Source: Trebouxia sp. TZW2008 (Eukaryota; Chlorophyta; Trebouxiophyceae; Trebouxiales; Trebouxiaceae). From it: DNA of 64,000 bases. The notes beneath the pieces were generated by a model, which saw only the letters and a list, made by a program, of their open reading frames with translations, was not told the DNA's origin and did not search any database. Position numbers and translations under genes: made by a program. Shown piece after piece: positions 34,401 to 47,100 of the stretch; the stretch's first letter is position 1, and the number at the start of each line of letters is the position of its first letter. The stretch covers positions 6,638 through 70,637 of the forward strand of contig BDIU01000078.1 in the NCBI GenBank assembly GCA_002118135.1, written 5' to 3'.

Positions 34401-36999
34401 GATCTAGCTGGACGCAAGCAGAAGCAAGAGATCAAGCATGTACAGGTTAGTTGGGTGTATTTAGCAAGATGCAGCACACACAAGCAACAAGTGCAGTGAT
34501 ATGGTGGCACAAATGCCACATGTAAATGAGTGCACTGCTTGTGCATCTTTGCTGCATGCAGCAATGCAGCAATCTCTGATGTGGTGTTTGTGCTTCAATA
34601 CCACTGCTGTCAGCACAAATCCACAGTAAAATTGATGTCAAACTTTGACTTTGCAGTCTTGACTGCGACTACACATTTTCGGATGGACATCTGGTCTCAG
34701 TTTTCCAATCTGAGTTTTTCAATCAAAGCAAGGCATTGTGATCTGCAGTCACTCTTGCGGTCATTGATAAAGGCACACTAAGGCATCAGTGACACCAGAG
34801 CCAAATGCACTGCATGCAGTGCCTTATGCAGCTGCTCTCACAGTGACAGCACAAATGCAAATGTAAGGTCTATCAAAAAAGCATGCAGAGCAAAAGGCCA
34901 AGGCAACTTACAGTCTCATCTTCCCTTGCTGCCTTGTGATCATCAGACAAACATCACAGCACAAATGCAAACTGAAGGCCTTTGATATGCATGCAGAAGA
35001 GAGAGCCAAGGCAACTTACAGTCTCATCTTCCCTGGCTGCCTTGTGATCATCAGTCAGAGGAATGGCGACATCTCCACGGCTCAGGACAGCACGTGAGTC
35101 ACCTGCAAAGTTGCAGAAAGGACCTTTGTACTCATGTATAGCAAACAGGCTACAAAAGCAAGGAGCGTGGTGCAGATGCGTGTGAACTCAGAATGCAGCA
35201 GCAGCTCCTAACGTCCCGTTGTACAATGATCATGTGCAGCTGAACAGCTGTGATCTTACACCAAACAATAAACAGAGCCACACTCATGTTGAGCACGCAA
35301 CAGCAAGGGTTTCACTGCTACAAAATGGCCTGCATTGAACAGGTGCACAACTGAGCGCAAACCAGAAACCAAAGGATGATCGTCCATGAAACTCCAAAAT
35401 AGGCTGTACATCTGGCAAGCAACACGTCAGGCAGTTTTCAATCACAGCACATGCAGCAGGGCAGATACAGTTTTGACAAGTCTTAGATGCAACATACCAC
35501 AATTTGCTACATACAGCTGTCTGCTGCCCACAAGGGCCACCACAGCTGTGGTCCCAACCAAGGCAGCATTGTCTGCCTTGCCAAACTCCTCATCTGCTTT
35601 AGTAAACGCATTTGTCAGCGCTGACTGAAACTTGGAGGCACTGCAAGGAGCATCGCTGTCCTCTTGCCCACCCTCTGTCTGTGCGTCTGTGGGTGCAGCC
35701 ACCTTGTCGGGCTGCTGCTGGGGTGCTGGGGGTTTGTCAGAGGGGTCACGACTTGCCCTGCGCTCCTCCTGTAAAACTTCATTCACAGCACTCTCTTCTG
35801 ATTCATTGTCTGAGTCTGCCTTTGGCTCTGCCAAAGCTTGAAGCTTAGCATCACTGAAGGATCCTTTCAAGCCTGGCTGGACTTCGCGCACTTGCTGCTG
35901 TGAGACTGCAGAGGTGCCTAGCTTGGAGGCAGCCTCTCTTTGGCTCTTTGCAAAGGACTCACGGATCTTGTCCTGCGCTGCTGGAGAGCTGACAGCTGAC
36001 AGCGCCTCAGCAATCCTCTGGTGCAGAGTTTGAGCACAGTGTAGAGCTGCTTCAGCACCACCATGACCATCGAACACGCCAAAGAAATGGAGGGTCTCCA
36101 TGTACTGGGAGTGGTTGTGAGCTGTAGCAGAGGGGGAGGATGACTGTGGGACTGTTGCTGAGTCATGGCCTGTGTGATGCTCCTCTGTGCCTTCGTGATC
36201 TGTAGCGTTTGACGCTGTTCTGACATGGGTAGCTATCCTAGGTGGAATGAGTTCACTGACACAGAGCTGATCTGCTGGCACAGGAACTTCCAGAAGGAAA
36301 GGGATGGCAGTGTATGCATCCTCCATCTTTGGCCTGCGACCGCAGATGGCTTTGGCGCCGTGAGGCGGACAGGCCTGAAGGACATCCAGTGCATATCCTG
36401 CAGACTGATGGTGCTCAGAGTGCTGACGTGCTGGCTCCTCTGGTGCGCTGGGCTCAGCGTTGATTGCCAAGTTCTGAGTGTTGCGGGTGACAGATCCAAG
36501 AGACTGACCACTTTGCAAGTCAGAGGCTGGCTGAGCTGCATCTGATGAGCTGTGTCCTCCATCTGAGGCCTGGGGTCTGTTGCTTAAAGCACTTGCTCCG
36601 ACAATTCCCAATCCGCCTGTGCACTCTGCCACAGCTGCTGTCGCAGCAGCTCGCAGAGAGCTCACTTCTGCAGAGCGCGAAGACGTATCAGACAGCGCTG
36701 TCAGGTGCATATGCTGTGCTCCCGGTGCTTCGTGCGTACCTGACAAAGAACGGTCCATTCCCATCGTAGGGCCGGTAGCACCGGCCATGCCAGCCTGAGT
36801 TGCAGTCTTATCGTTGGGGCTTGCTGCCAGGTTTGTTTTCGTCGCAACGAACCGCCGGCTATCAAAGTCCCTCGCTGAGCATCCGGGCAAGGCAGGAGTC
36901 CCTTGCCATACACAAGATTTCTGATGCTTGCTGCCAAGTAGTTCTGCTTCTTGCGAGCAGCGATTTCTTTTCGACCCCAGCAAGGTAGCGTCTCTGCAA
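31404..36999 (-). CDS. PP2C-type Ser/Thr protein phosphatase (PPM family)
   Basis: Mn/Mg-dependent protein phosphatase. Minus-strand exons: 36999-35498, 35102-35020, 33586-33461, 31709-31404 (stop at 31404-31406), in phase, about 670 residues. Motifs: [29 protein letters not shown] (metal-binding D of DGHGG), [53 protein letters not shown] and [13 protein letters not shown], so the metal-coordinating aspartates are present. Unusual features are a Ser/Ala/Gln-rich N-terminal extension of about 200 residues and an acidic insert of about 110 residues between the DGHGG helix and the [11 protein letters not shown] segment. The first exon has no early ATG; a splice acceptor (TTTGCAG) precedes 36999, so a 5' exon exists, perhaps around 37140-37210 or at 37555. 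The 3' end past DLMSG is uncertain. Confidence 0.87.
31801..31826. repeat. (CAG)n trinucleotide repeat in a PP2C intron
   Basis: About eight CAG units near the acceptor side of the last PP2C intron (CTG on the transcribed strand). Confidence 0.8.
32826..32882. repeat. 15-bp inverted repeat in a PP2C intron
   Basis: GGGTGTAACTCATGC at 32826-32840 is exactly reverse-complemented at 32868-32882, with a 27-nt spacer. Confidence 0.9.
33681..33998 (-). repeat. Three decayed copies of the PP2C exon-3 start
   Basis: The copies at about 33681-33716, 33801-33840 and 33957-33998 repeat the acceptor side of exon 3 ([10 protein letters not shown] segment; CCAGGATCTGTCCTCCTGCT on the plus strand) at 120-155 bp spacing. 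Confidence 0.85.
34073..34105 (-). repeat. Interspersed repeat family A, inverted fragment
   Basis: TAGCTGAGTGTGGCCCAAGC, similar to the fragments at 14727, 14790 and 50712. Confidence 0.45.
34900..34965 (-). repeat. Decayed copy of PP2C exon 2 with its donor
   Basis: The plus-strand block GCAACTTACAGTCTCATCTT, continuing through GCCTTGTGATCATCAG, repeats the real exon-2 end and donor 104 bp away; the rest of the exon is lost. Confidence 0.85.
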
Positions 37000-38120
37000 A
37001 CAGCAGGATAGACTTAAGTTACACTTCCTCTGCCAAACGAGTGTTCTAACTGGTCACCAACAAGAGCAGCTTGCTTTGCTTTAGCTTCGATACTGTCAGG
37101 AGGGTCAACTGCGGCAGACTGCAAATATCAACAAGAACATACCGGACTTGTTGAGGAGCTTGAGAATCAAATAGTTGAGTCTGCAGATGTGTCTCTAAGC
37201 AAGCTGCCATAAGCTTGCAAACCTCCAAGGAAGGAAGAACCTACTACTTGCGAAGGTCCATGTTGACTTTGCATATCCTCGAAAGAGATGTCACGATTGT
37301 GTAAAGCTATCAAAGCCCTCCCAAGGTCTAGCTTCTAGACCATAGCACACAACGGAAGGAGCCAGCATATTTTTTATATTTTATCTTCCTTTTTTTTCCT
37401 TTCCAGCTGGACGACGTTTTGCCGAATAGGACGTCCAAGTCCCCATGCCCCTTGCCCTTCCCGCGCTTTGAAGGCAGATGACTTATCCTGGCGCTGCTAA
37501 CGACTTCTGATGAGGATCGTCTCCTCCGCTGGCTGCACAGCTGTGTGTTCACCATGCTCAGGAGATGTGCGCTGAAAGTTTAGGAGACACCAGGCCTGAA
37601 ATTACACCTGAGTCGTGGATGGTGCACAGGATTTGTAGCGGAAACATGCAAAGTGCAGCAGAAGATCTCGCTGTGGCTGGCTGAAACCTGTTTGTGACGG
37701 CCAAACTTGTACTCAAGTGTATTGCAACTACACAAATCTTAAGCTTGTAGGCCATTCAACTTGAGTCATGCAGGACTTGATGTGACTGAGGCTATTTACA
37801 AAACAGGTGGAGAAGTGATATCTATAAACCCGGATGATTCCCTGTTGCATGCATGCCATGCAGCATAACTTTCGAAAGTTTTGCAGTGGCCAATGTAAGA
37901 GCTGCAGCTGCGCACGCAACTGCATGGCGCCTGCAGCCGTTACAAGGTGTGCATATGTGCGTCTGTAGCTATATGCCCATCTGGGCATGCATATCATGCG
38001 CATGAGCCTTGCGCTAATTGCAACGCTGCAGCAAAGTTGATTTGCAGACAGCAATGCACATATAGATCGTTCACTGCACAGCAGTAGCGTGATGCCTGAA
38101 CAGCATTGACTTCTGATAAG
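37000..38120. other. Divergent upstream region between PP2C and SNF2 genes
   Basis: Likely promoters and 5' exons of both genes. A minus-strand frame with ATG at 37555 encodes 75 very basic residues (a PSKRGKGKGHGDLDVLFGKT segment) and could be a PP2C 5' exon or a separate small ORF. A minus frame at 37210-37142 (MAACLETHLQTQLFDSQAPQ) ends at a GTATG donor and is another 5'-exon candidate. A pyrimidine-rich tract lies at 37385-37404. Confidence 0.35.
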
Positions 38121-41100
38121 ATGGCTGATCATCCGCAGTCTCACGAACAGTGCATTGGGTGCATTGCGCTGAGACTGCCGCCCCAAGCCGGGAAATGTGT
38201 CGATCTGCATGTGCATGTCGTGCCGGGCAAAAGCAGTTCCAAGCTGCAACAATTGGACGGGTACAGAAGGACGTTATGCTGAACAGTGGCACCTGTGCGC
38301 TACGCTTGTGTGTGACATCCAATTTGCTATCAAGCTTTTGCGCTCACAAAGACTGATGGAATGCAGTGGTGTTGCGTACGAAGCCCCAACCAGCCAACAC
38401 TCAGGCAACTTGCCGATATTGCATGCTCTTGCCCGTTTGGTAGGTGACAAGCTTGTCGCACTGTGAGCACGCGAGACATGCAACTCACGCCAGTCGCTGC
38501 GAGGAGTGCAATGTCATATCCTCCGGCATTTGCAGAACAAGTTGCGGTTCTGACAGGTGTCTCGAGACAACGCTAGAGTTTTGGGCAGGATCGACACTGC
38601 GCTCGGTGGGCCCGTAGTGCGACTAGATCTATACATACCCCTCAGGTAACCGTACAGACCATTCTGCAGGAACTTTTGATAGCTGATAATGTGAGTCTGG
38701 CTGCAGCAGTTGCAATGAGCTCACGGCTGAGATGAAAAGATCACCAAGCAGGCGCATCTTGCATGCCCTCACGTCATCAGCTGCACAAAGCGTCTGCAGA
38801 TGCTGTGACAGTGTTCTTGGATATGATGACTGCAGCTATGCCCATGCAAGCTGTCCTTACATCAGTTTGAAGAAGTCCTTCTTCAAAAGTACGTCTGCAG
38901 TGAGAAAGCAGTCACTGGTTCCCTGTTGCATTGTTCACACAGCGAGAATGTCCTTGTTGTATTCATCCTTGCGTTAAGAGATCGCTGTACTTACACCAAA
39001 CCTGTGCAAATTTACCAGGCTCTGGCAGGGCCTTACAGCCTGGAAGCGCAGTGCAGCTGCAGCATTGGTGTTTTCTGAACTTCAGTCTATAGGCGCAGCA
39101 CTGCCAGATCCGCCTGCACATGCAGTCAATAACAGTGGTGGAGACTTCAGGTTGGGACTGCTTCCACTTTGTTGAGCGTCATGCACTTGTAAGAGCACAC
39201 CCAGAGGCATTCTTCTCTCATTGTGGTGATGGCAAGTTGTCTGATCACACTCATGGACAAAGCTCTGTCGGACACTGCAATCCTGTTTGAAGTCCATGCG
39301 AGCATGCGTGCACGAGGACGCTGTGTGCAGCCTTCATGCATGTGAAATGTGCCTGCCGTCGCTTAGTCACCATCATCAACAGCTTACACTAAATTTTTGC
39401 AAAGGTACCTGAAGTCCATATGAGCACGCATGCATGCGTGCATGAACACGTTGTAAGCAGCCTTCCTGTGTGTCCAGTGTTGGTGACTGTACTGATCATC
39501 AGACAATGCTGTGCAGCCTCTCAAGCTGTTCCTTGGAGCTGCCGTCCAGGTCAGCAAGCCTGCCACAAATTGATTGAAGCCCATGCAAACAAGCATGCAG
39601 TGAATTGCATGCGGCCTTCCTGTGTATCAAGTCTTGGTGACCATGCTGATTGAGGCTCTGCTGTGCAGTCTCTCAAGCTGTTTCCTGGAGCTGCCTTGCT
39701 ATGCCAGGGAGCCGGCCAATGCTCCATCGCCGCCATCATCACCTTACACCACAATTATGTGAATTTGCTGTAAGCCCATATGAGCACAAGTGCATGCATC
39801 AGGACACCGTATGCAGCTCAGTCCTTGTACTGATTGAAACAATGCTGCGCAGCCTGTCAAGCTGTTTCCTGGAGCTGCCTTCCTATGCCAGAGAGCCGGC
39901 CAATGCTCCATCACCATCATCACCACTATCACCATCAGCTCAAGCACCAGCCAAAAGCAGGTCAGTCGGTAACGCTCAGCGACGAGGCAGAAGTTACTGC
40001 ATTGCTGACAAGGACAATTTCTGTTTCATCCCACATTCCTCTTCTTGCCTGCCTTTGGGTCGTCAGCAAACCTGCTGCTGACTCATCACCGGCACCACCA
40101 GTTTGCACAGGTCTCAAAAGCAGGTGGTTGAGTGCGTTAGGATTTTGATGTAGAAGCACGCACCGCAAGGACATCCTACTTGGAAGCGCATTTCACTGCC
40201 TTCCAACTGCAATAGCACCCCCAAGTAAGGACAGTGTGAAGTAAGGACAATTTTCTTGGTAATCACCACAATTGTTGTGAAGATAACCCACTGTACTAGG
40301 CACTGGACGCACTCAGATTTGCATCGCTGAGATGATTGGACCTAGTCTCTCTTTTTCTTGCCAAGTTGAGCTTGCTGCAGAGCTGTTGCACTACTTGGAC
40401 TTATGCTATTCGCCGCTCTTACACTCTGGCAACTCTGGAAACTGCCAATGACTCATTGCTCAGATTTGCTCAGACCACTCCTTGTCTGCTTCATTGATGC
40501 AGTGTCTGTTCCTCTTCTTCCAAGGTCAAGCTGAGAACACCACCTCATGCCTGGGGCTGGTGTCTGTGTGATCACATGACGATGTTGCTCGCAGGCTGGA
40601 AGACCTGTCTGACTACATTGTGAGCAACATCCTGTCACAGCTGAGCCATCGTGCCTTAGCAGCTGTCAGCTCAAGCCCAGCTTGTCTGTTTGAGTTCCTG
40701 TGCAGCAACCCAGTGTAACTGCTTGCAGGCTGTAAGACCTGCCGGACTACATTCTGAGCAACATCCTGTCACAGCTGAGCCATTGTGACTTAGCAGCTGT
40801 CAACTCAAGCCCAGCTTGTCTGTTTGTGTACCTGTGACGTGACCCAGTGTAACTGCTTGCAGGATGGAAGACCTGCCTGACTACATTCTGAGCAATATCT
40901 TATCACAGTTGAGTCACCGTGACCTGGCGGCGGCCAGTAGCACCTGCACAGCACTCAGAGCACAGGCTCTGCAAGCAGTACCAGGCCTCGAACTGCATCT
41001 TTATCCTCATCAGGTCAGAGCCATCAGGCCCTCAGTTGATTTTGTGTCAGTGGGATTTTGAGTACAGTCTGCTGTTTAAATGGATGATGTTTGTTGCAAG

Positions 41101-44100
41101 CTGCCAGCAGCAATGCACAGCACTTGGGACCCGAGCTCTGCAAACTATGCCAGGCCTCAAACTGCATTTTTACCCCATCAGGCAAGTCTCTTGATGCATC
41201 TGTGCCATCACAACATATGACTAGGCAACATGCTGTCACAGCTGACCCACTGTGACTTGGCGGCTGCCAGCAGCACTTGCACAGCTCTCAGAACACAGGC
41301 TCTGCAAGCAGTAGCCGACCTGAGACTGCATCTATACCCTCATCAGGTCAGCGTTTACAGCCAGTCAACTGCTGCTGTGTCACTAGACAGCGGCTGCTGC
41401 ATGCTGTGTCAGACCGTGCACAGCACTCAAGGCGCAGGCTCTGCAAGCCGTGCCAGGTCTCAAACTGCACCTGTATCCCCATCAGGTCAGCGTTTCAAGC
41501 CAGTCAATTGCTGCTGTGTCACTAGACAGCGGCTGCTGTATGCTGTGTCAGGCCTAAGACTGCCGTGCACAGCACTCAAGACGCTGGCTCTACAAGCTGT
41601 GTCTGGCCACAGACTGCATCTAGACAGACCCTCATCAGGTCAGTATATCCAGACACCTGTTGATCATTATAGTCACAGCCTTCAGCAGTCAAAGCAGCGC
41701 AAAGTTGATGCATGCCACCGCGACTTGGTGGCTGCCAGTAGCACCTGCACATCACTCAGGGCACGGGCTCTGCAAGCAGTACCAGGCTTGAAACTGCACC
41801 TGTATCCCCATCAGGGCAGTTTATCCAGACAATCTGTTCATTATTGTAACGAAAGTCTGCACAAGTCAAAGCAGCGCAAAGTTGATGCATGCCACTGTGA
41901 CTTGGCAGCTGCCAGCAGTACTTGCACATCACTCAGGGCGCAGGCTCTGCAAGCAGTACCAGGCCTCAAAATTCACCTGTATCCCCACCAGGTGGGGCAT
42001 CTAGACAATCACTTTCTGCTGAGTATGGCAGCTTTCGCTGCGTGTTGAGCATGGCTTAAAGTGGCACCTATCACCTCCATCACGCCTGTATATCTAGGCA
42101 CCCCGTCATCTTTTTGATGGGAGCCTGCATGAGAGTAGCGCAAAGTCAATGTATGTCAAAGAGAGCAGCAGGCATGCCCAGAGTGCTGTGTTGCTGGCAA
42201 GCATTTGCTTGCAGCTCTTCACAGCTTGTGCTATTTCTGTGAATTACCAACATCACAACAGGCTGCTGTCTTTTTCAGGTATACCAACCTTCGGCACTAA
42301 TCATTGCCTGTGCATACTCACTCGTGACCGACAGCAGCAGCTCAGCTGACGGCGCAGCGCAGTTAAGAACATGCTCAACTGCAGACAGCTGCAGATCTAC
42401 TCAATTCCACTCGGCACATTTGCTGAGGCGTAGGTGGTTCGCAATTTACATCGCAAGACATCAACAAACCACAACAGTTATGCAAGTCTCCCCTTTTTCT
42501 GTACCCAAACTTCAGTGAGCAGACTTACAAAAGCAGGGCGCACTTGTAAGCTTTTCACATGTTGCTGTTCAGAGGCGGGCCTTACAATGGATGCTGAAGA
42601 GGGAATCTGCATGTGAAGAAGTAGAAGACCCCTGCTGGAGGGGTCTGGTCAGCTCAGGGGGTCTGCCCTGCTGGGTATGCACAGCCACTGGACAGATTGC
42701 GCTTGACCCACCCCCTACCCCCCAGGACTGCAGGGGCGGTCTCTTTTGTGATGAGCCAGTAAGCGTATTTGACACAAATAGAAAGCAAGAACGAGAAAAG
42801 GCATACAAGTATAAGTGTGAATGTGCATTGTCCCGTACTAATGCTATCACTCTCTGATGTGTATTGACAAAATGTCCAGTGCATCATTCATTAGTTTGTG
42901 GCATGTTGCCTATTTAGCAAGCCAGCTGCTAATTCTACAGTGATCTCTCTTTGTAATGTCTGTAATGGCTGCTTTGGTTCCAAGAAATTTGTCCTTGCAA
43001 CTGATTGAGAGGTACCAATGCAGTCAGACTGCAGTGATTGGTCCCCAATGAAATCGTCTCTATGTTGAGAATGTCCTTACATTGAGTGTCCTTACAAAGA
43101 GAAGTTATTGTAGCATGATTTGCAGCATCTGGGCTTGTGCCTTGCTGACAGACTAGGGTCATCGCAGCTTCTGCCCTGTAGGGTTTGGGCAAAACCATCA
43201 CTGGCCTGGCACTGATCTCCAAAACCAGGGGGACCCTACCCCAACCCCCCTTGGGGCCTGGAGGGGACCCACTCAAATGCACCTGGGTCAAAGACACAGC
43301 AGGCCGGCCTGCAGCCTTTTACACAGGTAAGAGTAAGTAACGCTTGAGATACGTTACAGACGCTTTACACACATTTACATAGGTAAGAGTGAGCGTGCTA
43401 CTTTGTTGCAGTTGCTGGTGTGCATGTCACAAATGCCAAAATCAACATGCTTGCGCAGGAAGCTTGTCTTGCGACTGACTCACAGCTAATCACCAAAAAG
43501 GTTTCTTGTTGCTTCTGTTTTGCCAACATGCCAGTTGGACTTGCGTGAATCAGAGTGATCTTTACAGTTGGCACATGCTGTGTGGTCAGACATGTACTGA
43601 CTACATGAGTGTCACCATTGGCAACATGCCTGTCTAAAACGGATCATCATGGCCTTAGCTCTCCAAAGGCTCCAGCTGACAAGGTTTGCAAGAGATCATT
43701 TGCAGCAACTCACTTTGTGAATTGTCTGCCAAGCTTGAGGCTTTTTCTTTCCACTGGTTAGTTCATTGATCATGCACTTGCTGAGTGTGTCTGTGTGCGC
43801 AGTCCCATTTGGTGAGTCACCAACCCCTGCGAAGCACCTGGGCGCAACCAAGATCCAGCCATTTCTCTTCTTCTCTGTCAAAGTCACCGACAGTCTTCGT
43901 CTTTCAATAAGGCTCTTGTAAATGTGTGTGCAGTCCCGCCTGGTGAGTCATCTACCCCTGCAAAGCCCCAGGGCGCAACCAACAGGGCCACCCGCCGCTC
44001 CTCCTCGTCTGCTGCCCACTTGACATCCTTGTCAAGCCAACTTACACCAAAGTCACCAAAAACAGCATCTGCATCAAAGGAGAAGTCTTTGACCCAGTCA

Positions 44101-47100
44101 AAGGCGTTAGATGCAAAGCTAGATGGTTTCAATGGTATATCGCTCAACCAGCGCTTGCTGTCAAGCCTCAGTTCTACGTGTGCGTCATGTTTGGCAAAGA
44201 GTTTGCTGGTACAACGAAGTGAGTCTGCTTTCACAATTTGCCACAGTCACCAAACACAGCATCTGCATCAAAGGAGAAATCTTTGATGCAACAGGCGAGG
44301 GCCTCTGCTGCAAAGCTAGATGGTGTTAACGGTAAATAGCTCCAGCATTGCTTGCTGTTCATTGTCTAGCTGTCCCTTTGTGTGTTCAAAGTATCTTTGC
44401 GCAAGAGCTTGCTGGAACTATGAAGCAGATCTGCCTTCAACCGGTTTTGCAAACATGGAAGCTGACAACATTGTTTGCTGTCAACCAGCTGCATGTACTA
44501 CTTACAACACATACACACCTGTACTTTGTCCGTATCGCTTGCTGTTGACATCATGCTCAGATCACATGTGGTACACACATGACATCACCACAACAGTTGC
44601 CTGTTTCTGTGAAAAGTAAGGGCGGGATGATTCATGCTTTGTCAGGCGGGAAAGGGCTGGCAGAAGCTGACTATACCTGGGTGCAGTGCGACTTGTGCAA
44701 CAAATGGCGGGAACTTCCAAAAGGGCATCAGGTGAGCAATTTTGACTGCAACCCTGTCTGTGGGGACAGGACTTAGGCCTCACACACCCAGCACATGTGC
44801 TGGAATGTGTGATGATCAACATTATGATCATCTGGCTGCAACAGCTGTCATGTGCAGTTTTATTGCACGATTCTTGAATGCTGCCTTCGTCTGCTCTGCT
44901 TGCGCATATCATATGTAAAGACCACGAGCACGAATTGCTACAAAGTGGGGGTGCTACAGGATGTGCTGTGGCTCAGTGTTTGCTGGTCCCTGTGCGTGAC
45001 ATGCATACATACACACATACATACATTTGCATACTAGTTGGGCTCAGAGGCCATGTTAAGTACATATAGTCACCAAGCGACCGTCTGTGAGCAATCTAGT
45101 CTCTTCTCATGCTGGACCACCTCAGATGTAGTGATCAAAAGTGTGTGACATGAACATGCAACGTGCATACCTGCTGTTTGAAGCATGCCATTGAGGTACC
45201 CACTTCTCAGGGTCATGACTTAGAGACCTTACAGTGTGCAGCGTGTACATGTGATGGCGCAGATGCAAGCATGTCATGCACATTCTTGCTGTGTCAAGTT
45301 TAATACAGCTTGACATTTGCATTCTCCAAGTTTGTGTTGTGGAGAAGCCAGACACAGTATTACTTACAGCCCCGGCCAGGTCACATTGTGTAGACTGCCT
45401 CTTCTCCTACCTGCAGCCATGCATGCACAATCACAACAGCACAGTGTTGTAGCTGCAAGCATGCAATCTGTAATGTCAATTAGTCATGCATGCGTGCAGG
45501 TGGCAGAAGAAGCAGACTGGGTATGCAGCATGCATCCCTTCTCAAGCATGCGCTCCTGTGCTGTGCCTGAAGACACCACCGTTGTCAAAGCCTTTGCAAG
45601 TATGTTCCCTCAGTTTGTCACTGCTGTCGATAGAGATATCGCGTTGTCAAAGCCTTTGCAAGAGGGTTGTCAGCTTAGTCACTGGTCTGCCTGAAGACAA
45701 CGCCTTTGTCGGATCCTTTGCAAGCATATTGCTGCAATGTGTAGCTGCTCTTTACTGGTCTGTGCAGTCTGTAGCTGTGATGCGTTCTGAAGACCATTGT
45801 CAAAGCTTTTGCTAGTAAATTCTGACCCTTTGTCACTTTGTCACTGCTGCGCTTAGGGACCACACCGCTGTCAAAGCCTGTGCCAGTTCCTCACCCGCCG
45901 TCCCTGTTTTGCCGGATGACGCCATCATAGTCAGAGCTTTGCAAGTGCAGTTGTGCTCATTGTCACTGTTGTGCCTGAAGACGCCCTGGTTTTCTGATGT
46001 CCATGGTTTGTCATCAAGACTATGAATGCTTTGCAGATTCTCCTGGCTATATACAGCAAGGCGAGGAGGCCAACACTGACAATACAATTGCCAATGACCA
46101 CAACATTCTTTGCACAACATGTTCTTGATGGTGTGCATGCTGCCAATGGGCTCATGACTGTTGTGCAGACTCTCCTGGCTATATACAGCAAGGCAAGAAG
46201 GCCAACACTGACAAGAAAATTGCCCACTTCCCGCAAATTCTGCAGCTTTTTGCTTTCATGAGCGCAGACAGCAAGTTTGTTGCTTGGTGGCTAGTCCAGC
46301 AGTCCAAACAAGCTGTCAATTGAGTTGATCATTGTTCTGCAGATTCTCCTGGCTATATACAACAAGGCGAGGCAGCCAACACAGACAAGAATATTGCTCA
46401 TTTCAGGCAAATTCTGCAGAAGTATGCTGCAATGAGCGCAGACAGAACATCTGTTGCTTGGTGGCTAGTCAAACAGTCTCAGCAGGTGAGCTTTTGATGC
46501 AGTCTATGCACCCCAACTGCGATTGCCTGCAATGCTTTTTACCACACTTGCAAAGAAGAGTTGTATGCAAGACACAAACTCAAGTCAATGAGAACCACCA
46601 GTCTTGTGCTTTGGAAAGTCCGTGTACATCATGGTCAATCAAATAGCTTGAAATCTGTGATGCTGCATGCATCTCATAACAGCTGCAAATTGCGTAAATG
46701 GTGCCAAGGCGTTGCTGATTGTGCTTATTTAGGGCATGAAAGCAACACTGGCAAACATGAGAGCAGAACAGGGCGTAGATTGTGCAGAAGATGCCCAAGC
46801 CCATGCAAAAAAAGGAGCACCGGAATTAGGAACTTGATTTGCAACAGTACCTACATTGCTACGCAACTTTGTTTGGCAATCAATGATGACTGCTGTTCGT
46901 CGTCTTTGCATCTCATGTTGCCCATCTCGCCTGTTCAAAGAGCATATGCAGGGTCCGCCTGTGGCATTTATATTGCCTGTTGCCTGTTCAGGCAACCCAT
47001 GACGGTCAGAGCATGCCGTCTGTGCATGCTCAAGTGAGATGTTGGCTGTTCAGGCGATCCATGACGGTCTGTCTGTGCCGTCTGTCCATCGCAAGGTGCC

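Noticed and set aside
43884..44234. Minus-strand 116-codon frame
   Set aside because: Shadow of the plus-strand Ser-rich linker exon 43934-44134, whose phase fits the SNF2-type gene.
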